Positions 13,678-22,828 of a stretch of 64,000 nt of DNA are shown here, piece by piece (position 1 is the stretch's first letter; every line of letters starts with the position of its first letter). The notes beneath the pieces were generated by a model, which worked only from the letters and a program-made list of their open reading frames with translations, searched no databases and was not told the origin of the DNA. Made by a program: the position numbers and the translations under genes. The stretch lies in the NCBI RefSeq assembly GCF_003716585.1, contig NZ_PTJO01000001.1, positions 124,001 through 188,000 of the forward strand, in the 5' to 3' direction. The DNA comes from Corynebacterium alimapuense. GTDB lineage: Bacteria; Actinomycetota; Actinomycetes; Mycobacteriales; Mycobacteriaceae.

Positions 13678-13922
13678 GCCAAAAACGCCATGTTTGATTA
13701 TCGCCGTATGCCAGAAAATAGCCTCGCAAATCACCAACAACTTGAGGCTGGAAAGCGTGCAAATCCCCGCAAACTCGCCCACCTGCCTATCCCCCGCGAC
13801 TCCCCCCCACCACAATTGCTCACTGCTCAGGGGATCATCGTGACAATGCCGAGCGGTCAGTACTATAGGACGCAAGGTTTAACTCAGTTTTCCCCAATCG
13901 CGTAAAGGATGTTCGCCCCATC

Positions 13923-15290
13923 ATGTCTCGCCCCCTGCGTGTCGCCGTCGTCGGCGCTGGCCCCGCCGGCATCTACGCCTCGGATCTGCTCGTTAAATCC
14001 GGGCGGGATGTGGCCATCGATCTCTTCGAGCGGATGCCCGCTCCCTTCGGTCTCATCCGCTACGGAGTAGCCCCTGACCATCCCAGGATCAAGGGAATCG
14101 TGAAATCCCTACATACAGTCTTGGATAAGCCGGAAATCCGGCTCCTCGGCAATATTGAGGTCGGACGCGATGTCACAGTTGATGAACTCCGAGAATTCTA
14201 CGATGCGATCGTATTCTCTACTGGAGCAACCGCTGACCGAGATCTGAAGATCACCGGTTCAGACCTCGAAGGCTTCCACGGTGCCAGCGAATTCGTCGGC
14301 TTCTACGATGGCAACCCGAACTTCGCCAGAGATTGGAATCTCACCGCTGAAAAGGTGGCTGTCATCGGAGTAGGCAATGTCGCCCTAGACGTCGCCCGCA
14401 TCCTAGCCAAGACCGCCGATGAGCTTCATGTCACCGAAATCCCGGACAACGTATATGGAAATCTTGGTCGCAGCGCGGTCAAAGAAGTACATGTCTTTGG
14501 CCGCCGAGGACCTGCTCAAGCTAAGTTCACCCCCCTTGAGCTCAAAGAACTCGATCACTCCGCCAACGTCGAGGTCATCGTCGACCCAGAAGACATTGAC
14601 TACGACGCGGCCTCCGAACAATCCCGCAGAGACTCCAAGTCCGTTGATTTGGTCTGCCAAACTCTCGAAAACTACGCCATTCGCGAACCCAAAGGCGCCC
14701 AACACAAGCTCTACCTTCACTTCTTCGAATCTCCAGTAGAGATTCTAGGCAAAGACGGACGTGTAGCCGGGCTAAAGACCGAGCGAACTGAGCTTGATGG
14801 CACGGGCAACGTCCGCGGTACGGGAAAGTTCAGCACTTGGGAAAGCCAAGCGGTCTACCGTGCAGTGGGCTACCGCTCCGATGCTGTCACCGGCGTGCCC
14901 TTCGATGATGAGCGCGCGGTAATTCCCAACGACGGCGGCCGTGTCATCGACCCTGACACTGACTCCCCAATCCAAGGCCTTTATGCCACCGGTTGGATCA
15001 AGCGTGGTCCAGTTGGCCTCATCGGCAACACCAAATCTGATGCAAAAGACACCACCGGCATGCTGCTCGAAGACTTCGAGGCTGGCCGTTTAGAGGCACC
15101 AGCTAAGCCAGAACTATCGGCGGTAGTGGAGATGCTCACTTCCCGAGGTATTGCCGTCACCACCTGGGATGGCTGGCACCGTCTTGATGCCGCAGAACGT
15201 GCATTAGGCGAAGCCGAGGGTCGCGAACGCAAAAAGATCGTCGAGTGGGATGACATGGTCTCCCATGCGGGTCCCGAGTATCACATTTAA
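13923..15290 (+). CDS. Ferredoxin/adrenodoxin-type NADP+ reductase, FprA family (copy 1)
   Basis: This 455-residue flavoprotein moves electrons between NADPH and ferredoxin, as mycobacterial FprA does. The FAD-binding Rossmann motif VAVVGAGPAGIYASDLL is near the N-terminus, followed by MPAPFGLIRYGVAPDHP. The NADP-binding motif VIGVGNVALDVARIL is near residue 145, and the C-terminal ATGWIKRGPVGLIGNTKSDA is diagnostic. A close paralogue lies at 62388-63782. Gene order places this copy beside the pta-ackA/pknG block. Its redox partner is unknown, as no ferredoxin gene is adjacent. No strong ribosome binding site is visible at the ATG. Confidence 0.93.
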   Translation: MSRPLRVAVVGAGPAGIYASDLLVKSGRDVAIDLFERMPAPFGLIRYGVAPDHPRIKGIVKSLHTVLDKPEIRLLGNIEVGRDVTVDELREFYDAIVFSTGATADRDLKITGSDLEGFHGASEFVGFYDGNPNFARDWNLTAEKVAVIGVGNVALDVARILAKTADELHVTEIPDNVYGNLGRSAVKEVHVFGRRGPAQAKFTPLELKELDHSANVEVIVDPEDIDYDAASEQSRRDSKSVDLVCQTLENYAIREPKGAQHKLYLHFFESPVEILGKDGRVAGLKTERTELDGTGNVRGTGKFSTWESQAVYRAVGYRSDAVTGVPFDDERAVIPNDGGRVIDPDTDSPIQGLYATGWIKRGPVGLIGNTKSDAKDTTGMLLEDFEAGRLEAPAKPELSAVVEMLTSRGIAVTTWDGWHRLDAAERALGEAEGRERKKIVEWDDMVSHAGPEYHI

Positions 15291-15318
15291 GGTTCTTCCC
15301 TTACTCCCACCTACCGGG

Positions 15319-16233
15319 CTAGATCAGCGCCAGTAGCAGAGGCAGGGTAGCCAGGGAGAGAACAGTTTGCACCCCTGTAATTGAGATCATCAGCTGACCA
15401 TCTCCGCCCATCCTCGCTGCTAAAACATAGGATGACGGAGCTGGCGGCAATGCCGTAATAATGACAATTGCAGCAAGCATGACTCCTTCAATCGACATTA
15501 ACTGCGCCAAGAAGAAGGCGCCCAATGGCAGCGCGATCAGCTTGATGGCAGAAGTCAAAGTAATCATCCCGATGTGGTGCCGACTGATCTGAAACTGCAG
15601 CGCCGCGCCCACAACCAGGGTGCCGATGACCAAAGCACCGTCCGCAAGAATCCCCAGACTGGCATCGACGAAGGCTGGCAACTCAACAGGCCCCACCGAG
15701 AATCCAATGCCTACTAAACAGCTGAGGATGAGCGGATTGGTCAAGATCTGTCGGAGCATCGGCAATGGGCGAAGCTCAGTCTCATTATCGCCGTAGACTG
15801 TCAGTGCTACCACGCTAATAACATTGACCAGCGGCACCACTATCGCCGCGGCCAGAGAGAACATAGCTACACCTTGTGCTCCTGCGAGTGCCGAGGCGAA
15901 GATCAATCCGGTATAGGTATTAAAGCGAATTGCCCCTTGAATCATGGAGGTAATCTCTGGCCCAGTCGCTCGAATTGGCCGCTTTAGCACTAAGACCAAA
16001 CCCGCGGCCACTAAAATTGGTATTGCTAATGCGACAGCCACCGAGCCAAACGGCACCGATGTCAGGTCTACCGAGGCAATGGCAGTAATAAAAAGGGCCG
16101 GAGTCAGAACAAAATAGGTCAGCTGCTCCATGCCATTCCAGAACTCAAAGCTCGGCAACCACCGCCGTTTGAGTATGAAGCCCACTGTCATCACAACAAG
16201 GATGGGGATGATGGCGGTCGCGACAAGCTGCAT
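15319..16233 (-). CDS. AEC (auxin efflux carrier) family transporter
   Basis: This 304-residue membrane protein has about ten hydrophobic helices in two halves, a family known for carriers of organic acids and other small molecules. The start MQLVATAIIPILVVMTVGFILKRR and the later ILTNPLILSCLVGIGFS are typical of the AEC family (PF03547). It is convergent with the FprA-type gene, 28 bases from its stop. The substrate cannot be predicted. Confidence 0.82.
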   Translation of the reverse strand: MQLVATAIIPILVVMTVGFILKRRWLPSFEFWNGMEQLTYFVLTPALFITAIASVDLTSVPFGSVAVALAIPILVAAGLVLVLKRPIRATGPEITSMIQGAIRFNTYTGLIFASALAGAQGVAMFSLAAAIVVPLVNVISVVALTVYGDNETELRPLPMLRQILTNPLILSCLVGIGFSVGPVELPAFVDASLGILADGALVIGTLVVGAALQFQISRHHIGMITLTSAIKLIALPLGAFFLAQLMSIEGVMLAAIVIITALPPAPSSYVLAARMGGDGQLMISITGVQTVLSLATLPLLLALI

Positions 16234-16439
16234 AATTTCCTAATTTTGTTGCAAGCAGCAGTTCGATACAACTGCTGCATTATCCACGGGGGCGACTGAA
16301 ACTGTTGGCTAGCTATCCCCTCACTGCACTAACTAGCCCGGTTCTTGCACAGAATCTACCGGTGGACCTGCTCGACTTCGATAGGTAGCTTCCTTGACCA
16401 CCACGAAGCTAGCGGCCAAGAAGGTGTACGTTCTCTGTC

Positions 16440-16910
16440 ATGAGTGTCTATTTCTCAGTTGACCATCTAGCGAACATGGCTCCGTTAGAGGTACACCGCA
16501 TGTACAAGCTGCGCGTGGACATCTTCGTCCATGAACAGCACTGCTCCTACTCCGAGATCGATGATCTCGATGCTTCACCGGATACTTTCCATATTCGAGC
16601 GCTCCGCAATGACTCTGGGGTTCGTCAACTCCTAGGTACTGCCCGGCTGTTTCCCACCACTATTGAGGGCGAAGAGGTAGTCCAGATCGGACGGGTTTGC
16701 CTGACCCCTTCTGAGCGAGGCACTGGCCTTTCAGTCGAGCTGATGGAACAGACCCTGCGGTTAGCCCGAGAACAGGCCCCAGGCCGTGATGTGGTGCTCA
16801 ATGCCCAGATCCCGTTGGTCCCGTTCTACCAAGGTCTAGGCTTTGAACCCGCCGGCGAAATCTTTGATGAAGAAGGAGTCGACCACCAGCCAATGCGGCG
16901 ACAGAGCTAG
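16440..16910 (+). CDS. GNAT-family N-acetyltransferase, ElaA-like
   Basis: This 156-residue protein has the ElaA-type start (MYKLRVDIFVHEQHCSYSEIDDLD) and the acetyl-CoA-binding segment IGRVCLTPSERGTGLSVELM. The C-terminal FYQGLGFEPAGEIFDEEGVDHQPM closes the GNAT fold. Members transfer acetyl groups from acetyl-CoA to amines; the acceptor of ElaA proteins is unknown to me. It stands alone, convergent with purT. The preceding 206-base gap shows nothing I can name. Confidence 0.85.
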   Translation: MSVYFSVDHLANMAPLEVHRMYKLRVDIFVHEQHCSYSEIDDLDASPDTFHIRALRNDSGVRQLLGTARLFPTTIEGEEVVQIGRVCLTPSERGTGLSVELMEQTLRLAREQAPGRDVVLNAQIPLVPFYQGLGFEPAGEIFDEEGVDHQPMRRQS

Positions 16911-16924
16911 CTTCTGATCTCGCA

Positions 16925-17989
16925 CTAAAGCGAAGCTGCTTGTCTGGCCCGTGAGCGGGCCAGTTCAGCGGTCTCAGCAGTAGCAAGCACAAGATTTTGT
17001 TCATCGCGTTGCAAACGAATGTCTACCTCAGGCAGAGCAAGCGCCTGAGCCAGATTATTCACCGGTTCCTCAAGCATGAAACACGCCCCTGGAGAGATCA
17101 ACGTGGCATCCAATGGAAGCCCTAGGATGGCCCGCGCATGCAGGTCATATTGAGATAGACGCTGAGTTCCCATGGTCACGGCACCCGCATCCTGTGGTCG
17201 CGGAGTAACCCCGGAGAAATACACATCGTCTCCCGAGACCAACATTTCCACGGCGCACACGCCCCGGCCACCAATAGCGTTGCTGATACGAGCAGCCATC
17301 GAACGAGCGTTATCGAGTGCATAGTTGCTCATAGGCATCGGCTGCCAGGACTCAACCAGCCGACCTTTATGGTGGACATGACCAATCGGCTCACAAAACC
17401 ACGTAGCCAATCTGCCGGTGCTCGGATCAATCGAGCGCACCGCCAACAAGGTCACCTCGTAGTCGAAGTCAATAAATTGCTCCACGACGACTCGGCCCCC
17501 CGCGTCAGCACCCACGTTTTCCCAGGTCTGTGCCACCTCGGCAGCGGAAGAAATCACGGTGTGATTACTTCCAGACGACCAATTCGGCAGCTTAACGATG
17601 CACGGAAAACCCACTTCCGCGGTTGCTTCTTCAAACTCTTCCCACGTCTTGGCAAAACGGTAGGCGGTCGTCGGCAGTCCCAGTTCTTGGTTAGCTGCAT
17701 GACGCAGTGTGTCGCGGGCGATGGTGAGCTCGCAACCGTGAGCAGAAGGCACTACGACAGCGGTGTTGTCGTTTTCTAGTTTTTTGAGAGCATCAACGGC
17801 CACAGCCTCGACCATGGGTAGTACATAGTCAGGGTGGTAGCGGCCAACTAGCTCTTGAATTTGTCCAGCATCGGCCGCGGCCTTGGCATCGGCAAACTCG
17901 ACGGTCACACCGAGTCGATGAAAGGCGCCAGAAAGCTCCTCAGCCGCTTCTCCGCGGCCGAGGAACAACACGCTGATCCCGGAGGTCAC
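16925..17989 (-). CDS. purT: PurT-like ATP-grasp enzyme (formate-dependent GAR transformylase)
   Basis: This 354-residue ATP-grasp protein resembles PurT, which makes formyl-GAR from formate, ATP and GAR in purine synthesis. Visible features are the N-terminal nucleotide-binding strand VLFLGRGEAAEE, FPCIVKLPNWSSGSNHTVI for the ATP-grasp domain and PIGHVHHKGRLVESWQPM, which matches the PurT substrate loop. FSGVTPRPQDAGAVTMGTQ near the C-terminus also fits. It is about 40 residues shorter than E. coli PurT. The start is GTG, 3 bases after the purA stop, so it is co-transcribed with a second purine gene. That supports the call; a related carboxylase-like ATP-grasp role cannot be excluded. Confidence 0.8.
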   Translation of the reverse strand: MTSGISVLFLGRGEAAEELSGAFHRLGVTVEFADAKAAADAGQIQELVGRYHPDYVLPMVEAVAVDALKKLENDNTAVVVPSAHGCELTIARDTLRHAANQELGLPTTAYRFAKTWEEFEEATAEVGFPCIVKLPNWSSGSNHTVISSAAEVAQTWENVGADAGGRVVVEQFIDFDYEVTLLAVRSIDPSTGRLATWFCEPIGHVHHKGRLVESWQPMPMSNYALDNARSMAARISNAIGGRGVCAVEMLVSGDDVYFSGVTPRPQDAGAVTMGTQRLSQYDLHARAILGLPLDATLISPGACFMLEEPVNNLAQALALPEVDIRLQRDEQNLVLATAETAELARSRARQAASL

Positions 17990-17992
17990 CGG

Positions 17993-19282
17993 CTAATCCG
18001 CCATCACGTCATGGCGCACAATGGTTTGATCTCTGCCCGGGCCCACACCGATGTAGGAGATCCGGCAACCGGAGAGCTGCTCTAGACGCAGCACATAATC
18101 CTGTGCCTTCTGCGGCAGCTCCTCAAACTTCGAGCAACCGGTAATATCCTCGTCCCATGCTGGCATGGTCTCAAAAATGGGCTGCGCGTGATGGAATTGG
18201 GACTGCGAGATGGGCATCTCATCGAATCGCTCCCCATCGACGTCATAAGCCACACAGATCGGAATTTCTCCGATACCGGTAAGGACATCCAGCTTGGTCA
18301 AGAAATAGTCAGTGAAACCATTGACGCGAGTGGCATAGCGGGCGATAACCGAGTCATACCAGCCACAACGGCGCTTACGCCCGGTGTTGACGCCGATCTC
18401 ACCGCCGACGGTCTGCAGGTATTCGCCCCACTTATCGAAGAGTTCTGTGGGGAAAGGACCAGCGCCTACTCGAGTGGTATAAGCCTTGATAATGCCCAAG
18501 GACGCGGTGATGCGGGTTGGGCCGACGCCTGAGCCCACGCAGGCTCCACCAGCAGTGGGATTCGAGGACGTCACGAAGGGGTAGGTGCCATGGTCCACAT
18601 CAAGCATGGTGGCCTGCCCGCCCTCCATCAGGACGTGCTTTCCTTCATCCAATGCTTGGTTAAGCATGTACTCGGCATCGATCATCATCGGCCGGAGACG
18701 ATCGGCATAACCGAGGAAGTACTCGACGATGACCTCTGGGTCGATGGCCTGGCGGTTATACATTTTGACCAGAGTCTGGTTTTTCACGTCCAAAGCGGAG
18801 GTGACCTTCTGGCGCAGGATCGATTCATCGAAGATGTCTTGGACCCGGATACCCACTCGAGAAACCTTATCGGCGTAGGCCGGGCCAATGCCGCGTCCGG
18901 TAGTACCGATCGCACGCTTGCCCAAGAAACGCTCTTGAACTCGGTCCATAATCTGATGATAAGGAGCAACCAGATGGGCATTTGCCGAGATCCTGAGACG
19001 GGAGGCATCCGCGCCACGGGCCTCAAGACCATCGATCTCCTCGAACAATGCCTCGAGGTTAATTACTACTCCGTTGCCGAGAATCGGCACTGCGTTCTCG
19101 GAGAGCACTCCGGCGGGAAGAAGCTTCAATTCATACTTCTCACCACCGACGACGACAGTGTGGCCCGCGTTGTTGCCACCGTTAGGCTTGACGACATAAT
19201 CGACCAGGCCACCGAGGATATCGGTCGCCTTACCCTTGCCTTCGTCGCCCCACTGGGCACCGACAATCACGATTGCAGCCAT
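17993..19282 (-). CDS. purA: Adenylosuccinate synthetase
   Basis: This 429-residue enzyme joins IMP and aspartate with GTP to form adenylosuccinate, the first step to AMP. It starts [21 protein letters not shown] with the GTP-binding P-loop. [22 protein letters not shown] and [12 protein letters not shown] are all family signatures. Length is normal. purT follows by 3 bases; the divergent neighbour is an Rv0358-like gene, an arrangement also found next to purA in mycobacteria. Confidence 0.97.
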   Translation of the reverse strand: MAAIVIVGAQWGDEGKGKATDILGGLVDYVVKPNGGNNAGHTVVVGGEKYELKLLPAGVLSENAVPILGNGVVINLEALFEEIDGLEARGADASRLRISANAHLVAPYHQIMDRVQERFLGKRAIGTTGRGIGPAYADKVSRVGIRVQDIFDESILRQKVTSALDVKNQTLVKMYNRQAIDPEVIVEYFLGYADRLRPMMIDAEYMLNQALDEGKHVLMEGGQATMLDVDHGTYPFVTSSNPTAGGACVGSGVGPTRITASLGIIKAYTTRVGAGPFPTELFDKWGEYLQTVGGEIGVNTGRKRRCGWYDSVIARYATRVNGFTDYFLTKLDVLTGIGEIPICVAYDVDGERFDEMPISQSQFHHAQPIFETMPAWDEDITGCSKFEELPQKAQDYVLRLEQLSGCRISYIGVGPGRDQTIVRHDVMAD

Positions 19283-19387
19283 TAGTTTGCGTCACTTCCG
19301 CTCAGTTCTCGGGAACTCATGACCATTGACAGCCATAGTCGGTGCCTTATTCTACCCCCTTGCCCTTCCGGCGTAGGATCACGGCTC

Positions 19388-20350
19388 ATGCGAGTGCTCC
19401 TCCTGAGATGTGGCGACCACCCCCTGCCGGTAATGGATATCCCCGGCATCGAAATTCATCAGCTTGGACAGATCCCCTCTCGGCGTGATCTATCAGTCCT
19501 CGACGAGGCCGCCACCGACATCCTCCCAGCTGATCCGACTCCTCCATTGGATGAGATTGCCGCCCAGCCTGATGTCGCGCACCTATCTACTCCGATGCCC
19601 GCCCCTCAGACACCGTTCCTTCCCCAAGGCTTACGTGTGATCGTCGCGGGATCTGACGCTGCCCTATCTGCGGTACTGACTCGGATGATGCGCGGGGACT
19701 ACCTGTGGGCGGAAGTAGCGCTCATCCCAGTACCAGGCAGCACCGTCGCTAGAAATTGGGGACTGCCTGAATCCCCGGCGGATGCACTCGAGTTGGCACT
19801 AACTGGCTCAGTCCGCCCAGCGCCATTGATCCGAAACGACTTAGGGATCGCCGTAGCAGGTTCCGCCACCATTTCGGAGTGGGAAACAGGCGAGATCACC
19901 GGAGAGATCGTGGTCGATGACCGAGTTCTTCTTCGCCACCAAGCACGCCCCAATGTGCGGTTCGACGGCATCTTCGGTATCCGATTGGTGCCGATGACTG
20001 ATGCCCCCGGCATCGCCGCTGTCCGAGCGGTATCCCCAGTCTCTCCGGAGTCCTCTCCTAAGGCTCCCACGCCACAGGGGCTGCGAGGTCGACTCGCCAG
20101 CAAACTCATCCGTTCATGGTCTCCCAGTACGCTCCAATCATTCTCTAAGCGGCCACTAGGCGGGTGGGTGTTGCAGGGAATGAGCGATCGGCGACAACGC
20201 TTAGACGCAGATTCTTTGCTCAGCGGCCGTGCGGTTCAAGCCGGTGGTCCAGCGTTGGCAGTAGCCGTGGACGAAGTAGTGCATCGACGTCCTTTGGAAC
20301 GGGTGACTTTCTACCGGCACCTGCGCGACCTTCAATGCGTGCGACCCTGA
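19388..20350 (+). CDS. Conserved actinobacterial protein of unknown function (Rv0358-like)
   Basis: This 320-residue protein has no named domain I recognise. A segment near residues 80-190 (RVIVAGSDAALSAVLTRMMRGDYLWAEVALIP) looks like the start of a diacylglycerol-kinase/NAD-kinase-type nucleotide fold. The C-terminal part has basic, helical character. Mycobacteria carry a gene of unknown function (Rv0358) in the same position beside purA, and I believe this is its counterpart. An in-frame start at 19319 exists, but ATG at 19388 (MRVLLLRCGDHPL) has AGGA about 9 bases upstream and a clean beta-strand start. Function unknown; conserved linkage to purA hints at a nucleotide-related role. Confidence 0.65.
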   Translation: MRVLLLRCGDHPLPVMDIPGIEIHQLGQIPSRRDLSVLDEAATDILPADPTPPLDEIAAQPDVAHLSTPMPAPQTPFLPQGLRVIVAGSDAALSAVLTRMMRGDYLWAEVALIPVPGSTVARNWGLPESPADALELALTGSVRPAPLIRNDLGIAVAGSATISEWETGEITGEIVVDDRVLLRHQARPNVRFDGIFGIRLVPMTDAPGIAAVRAVSPVSPESSPKAPTPQGLRGRLASKLIRSWSPSTLQSFSKRPLGGWVLQGMSDRRQRLDADSLLSGRAVQAGGPALAVAVDEVVHRRPLERVTFYRHLRDLQCVRP

Positions 20351-20371
20351 TCTTAGATCCACTTTTTGGCT

Positions 20372-21556
20372 TTAGTCATCCTCGATGATTCCCGGCCATC
20401 GTTCATAGGGGTAGGCCGGAGTCGCTGAGGTGGGCGGCAACGCAGCCGTGGCAGATTCCTCTGACCAGCCACAGACGACCAGCAGGTGCACAGTGACCGA
20501 ACGAGCCTGAGCAAGAAGGACATATTCGGACAGCACTCCGTCGTCTTTAACCACCGACATATCCGTGCTGGCGGCGAGTACTTGGAGCCTGCGAACGAGT
20601 GCGGGGATCTCCGCGGTCTGAGTTTCATCCGCGAGGCCATCGAAATAGTCCGAAAGCGAGGCCGTAATATCGGCGAGCTCATCGATGATGTTAATCAATC
20701 TGATGGTCACCTGATCGCCGTCCTCGCACAACACCCGTGCTCTTCGTGCTAGCACTCGGATATCGCCTAATAACTGCTCGACCGACGGCAGGATGCGCTC
20801 TAATGAACGCACTCGCCAACGCGAATCCCACATCATCGGAGATAGCTTCGAGACTTCCCGTCCGCCCTTCGCTGCCGCGATCATGTCCGCAATGCCAGCC
20901 TGAGTGTTGTGGACGGCCATGATCGCTTCATCAAGCTCTTTGACCTCTTGTTTTTCCAAGGCCACCGCGACATCATCCAACACAGAAGAGGCAATCCCCA
21001 GGAGTTTAGAGACTTCTCTGCGGCCTGAGTTCAGTGGAGAGGCTGGCAACAAAGCGATGGTGACTAGGCCGATAACAGAGCCAATGAACGCGTCAAACAT
21101 GCGCTCGGTACCGCCCCCGGCAGTGCCTGGAGGCATGATAGTGGCGATGATGATCGCGCCAATCGCGACTTGGTTACTTACCAGCACCGAGCTAGAGAGC
21201 ATCGAAGCTACCAACAATGACACCGCGACGATCACTGAGATCTGCCAGGTACCTGGCCCAACATAATTGACCAAGAAGTCCCCTAGGCCCACCCCGACGG
21301 TCACGCCCAGTGAAATCTCTGCGGCACGTCGAATCCGGTCGCCACCGGATAATCCGAGAATGATCACCACTGTGATCGGGGCAAAAAAGGGTGAGGCATG
21401 CCCAAAAATAGTTTGGGCAACCCAATACGCCAGCCCAGCGGCTAATGATGCCTGGACGATCGCGAAGGATCTCTTACGTACCCGGTTTATTCTGGAACCA
21501 AGCGAACTCTCAATAACTTTGAGCCGCTCCAAGGTGCCAATTCTCAGTTTGGCCAA
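20372..21556 (-). CDS. FUSC / aromatic-acid-exporter-like membrane protein
   Basis: This 394-residue protein has an N-terminal membrane half of about five to six helices within residues 25-180 (FAIVQASLAAGLAYWVAQTIF, FFAPITVVIILGL, ATIMPPGTAGGG). A soluble helical C-terminal half follows. This plan matches the FUSC/ArAE superfamily of exporters for aromatic acids or other organic anions. It is 68 bases from fba, with a terminator between them. Substrate unknown. Confidence 0.75.
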   Translation of the reverse strand: MAKLRIGTLERLKVIESSLGSRINRVRKRSFAIVQASLAAGLAYWVAQTIFGHASPFFAPITVVIILGLSGGDRIRRAAEISLGVTVGVGLGDFLVNYVGPGTWQISVIVAVSLLVASMLSSSVLVSNQVAIGAIIIATIMPPGTAGGGTERMFDAFIGSVIGLVTIALLPASPLNSGRREVSKLLGIASSVLDDVAVALEKQEVKELDEAIMAVHNTQAGIADMIAAAKGGREVSKLSPMMWDSRWRVRSLERILPSVEQLLGDIRVLARRARVLCEDGDQVTIRLINIIDELADITASLSDYFDGLADETQTAEIPALVRRLQVLAASTDMSVVKDDGVLSEYVLLAQARSVTVHLLVVCGWSEESATAALPPTSATPAYPYERWPGIIEDD

Positions 21557-21580
21557 GGATCACAACCTTTTGCAGACGAC

Positions 21581-21601
21581 AAAACCCCGCACAAGGCGGG
21601 G
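21581..21601 (-). terminator. Rho-independent terminator after fba
   Basis: On the minus strand a CCCCGC stem, CTTGT loop and GCGGGG stem are followed at once by GTTTTG. It lies 24 bases past the fba stop, in the gap before the FUSC-like gene. A textbook short terminator. Confidence 0.8.
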
Positions 21602-21624
21602 AATGCGCTAACGATGAAGCTGAT

Positions 21625-22659
21625 TTAGCGGGTGACGGAAGTCCCCACAGAGTGCAGATCCTGGCAAGCCTCGAGAACACGGGCAGCCATTCCCTGCTCA
21701 CCCTTCTTGAGGTAAGAACGCGGATCGTAGGCCTTCTTGTTGCCCACCTCGCCGTCAATCTTGAGCACACCATCGTAGTTTTCGAACATGTGGCCCACCA
21801 GCGGACGGGTGAAGGCGTACTGGGTGTCGGTGTCGACGTTCATCTTAATGACGCCGTATCCCAGTGCTTCTTCGATCTTGGCCTTTTCGGAGCCGGAGCC
21901 ACCGTGGAAGACGAAGTCGAAGGGCAGATCATTCTCGCCCAGGCCGAGCTTCTTACGAGCGACCTGCTGGCCTTCCAGCAGGACCTCCGGGCGCAGCTTG
22001 ACGTTGCCCGGCTTGTAGACGCCGTGGACGTTGCCGAAAGTAGCGGCCAGCAGGTAGCGCCCCTTTTCGCCGGTGCCAATCGCATCGATGGTCTTCTCAA
22101 AGTCCTCGGCGGAAGTGTAGAGGTTGGAGCCAGCCTTGGCCTCAACGCCGTCTTCTTCGCCGCCAACGACACCAATTTCAACCTCGAGGATGATGTTGGC
22201 CTTGACTGCCTTGGCCAGCAGCTCCTGAGCGATCTCTAGGTTCTCATCGATCGGGATTGCAGAGCCATCCCACATATGGGACTGGAACAGCGGCAACTGG
22301 CCGGCGTCTACGCGCTCCTGAGAGATAGCGATGAGCGGGCGGACGTACTCATCGAGTACCTCCTTCTGGCAGTGGTCGGTGTGCAGTGCAACATTGATGC
22401 CGTAGTGTTTGGCTGCCTCATGGGCATAGGCGGCCAGCGCTACTGCACCAGCGACCTTATTCTTGACTGCCAGGCCGGAAGCAAACTCAGCGCCACCGGT
22501 GGAAAACTGAATGATGCCGTCAGACTCAGCATCTGCAAAGCCCTTCAGAGCGGCGTTGATGGTCTCCGAAGAGGTGCAGTTGATGGCTGGGAAGGCGAAT
22601 CCGCCCTCCTTGGCCCGAGTGAGCATCTCGTTGTAGACCTCGGGAGTTGCGATTGGCAT
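21625..22659 (-). CDS. fba: Class II fructose-bisphosphate aldolase
   Basis: This 344-residue zinc-dependent enzyme splits fructose 1,6-bisphosphate into DHAP and glyceraldehyde 3-phosphate in glycolysis, and acts in reverse in gluconeogenesis. Class II motifs seen are HTDHCQKE (metal-binding histidine region, near residue 110), FGNVHGVYKPGNVKL, DFVFHGGSGS and the C-terminal NVDTDTQYAFTRP. Length is that of the type IIA enzyme. Monocistronic: a terminator follows it, and a gap of about 170 bases precedes it. Conserved linkage with the GH76-like gene upstream, as in mycobacteria. Confidence 0.97.
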   Translation of the reverse strand: MPIATPEVYNEMLTRAKEGGFAFPAINCTSSETINAALKGFADAESDGIIQFSTGGAEFASGLAVKNKVAGAVALAAYAHEAAKHYGINVALHTDHCQKEVLDEYVRPLIAISQERVDAGQLPLFQSHMWDGSAIPIDENLEIAQELLAKAVKANIILEVEIGVVGGEEDGVEAKAGSNLYTSAEDFEKTIDAIGTGEKGRYLLAATFGNVHGVYKPGNVKLRPEVLLEGQQVARKKLGLGENDLPFDFVFHGGSGSEKAKIEEALGYGVIKMNVDTDTQYAFTRPLVGHMFENYDGVLKIDGEVGNKKAYDPRSYLKKGEQGMAARVLEACQDLHSVGTSVTR

Positions 22660-22828
22660 GGGCTGTTCCTCCAGTTTGTCGGTCGTATCACCGGCGGGGT
22701 GTCCAAATAACCGGTGTCTGATTCCAGTATGCCCGGATTCGTACGCAGATGCTCGTGTACTCGGACAAGATGGAGGAATTCTTCAGAGAGATAGCCAACA
22801 CATCCCAGGAGCAGCTTGCTGGTTCGGT

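Larger units (their letters stand above)
13418..13922. other. 505-base regulatory gap between pta and an FprA-type gene
   Basis: This divergent intergenic region is A/T-rich in its middle and holds no convincing gene; an 80-codon reading frame beginning near 13663 lacks a ribosome binding site and recognisable features. It contains two palindromes, listed separately. A weak pta -10 candidate is TATAGA on the minus strand (13498-13503). For the reductase gene, TACTAT just before 13870 could serve as a -10. RamB-like AGTTTGC occurs on the minus strand at 13769-13775. In C. glutamicum pta-ackA answers to RamA and RamB, so this stretch is the likely control region. Confidence 0.5.

Noticed and set aside
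13663..13905. 80-codon open frame in the pta-fprA gap
   Set aside because: No ribosome binding site, product without motifs, and it runs through a palindrome; treated as non-coding.
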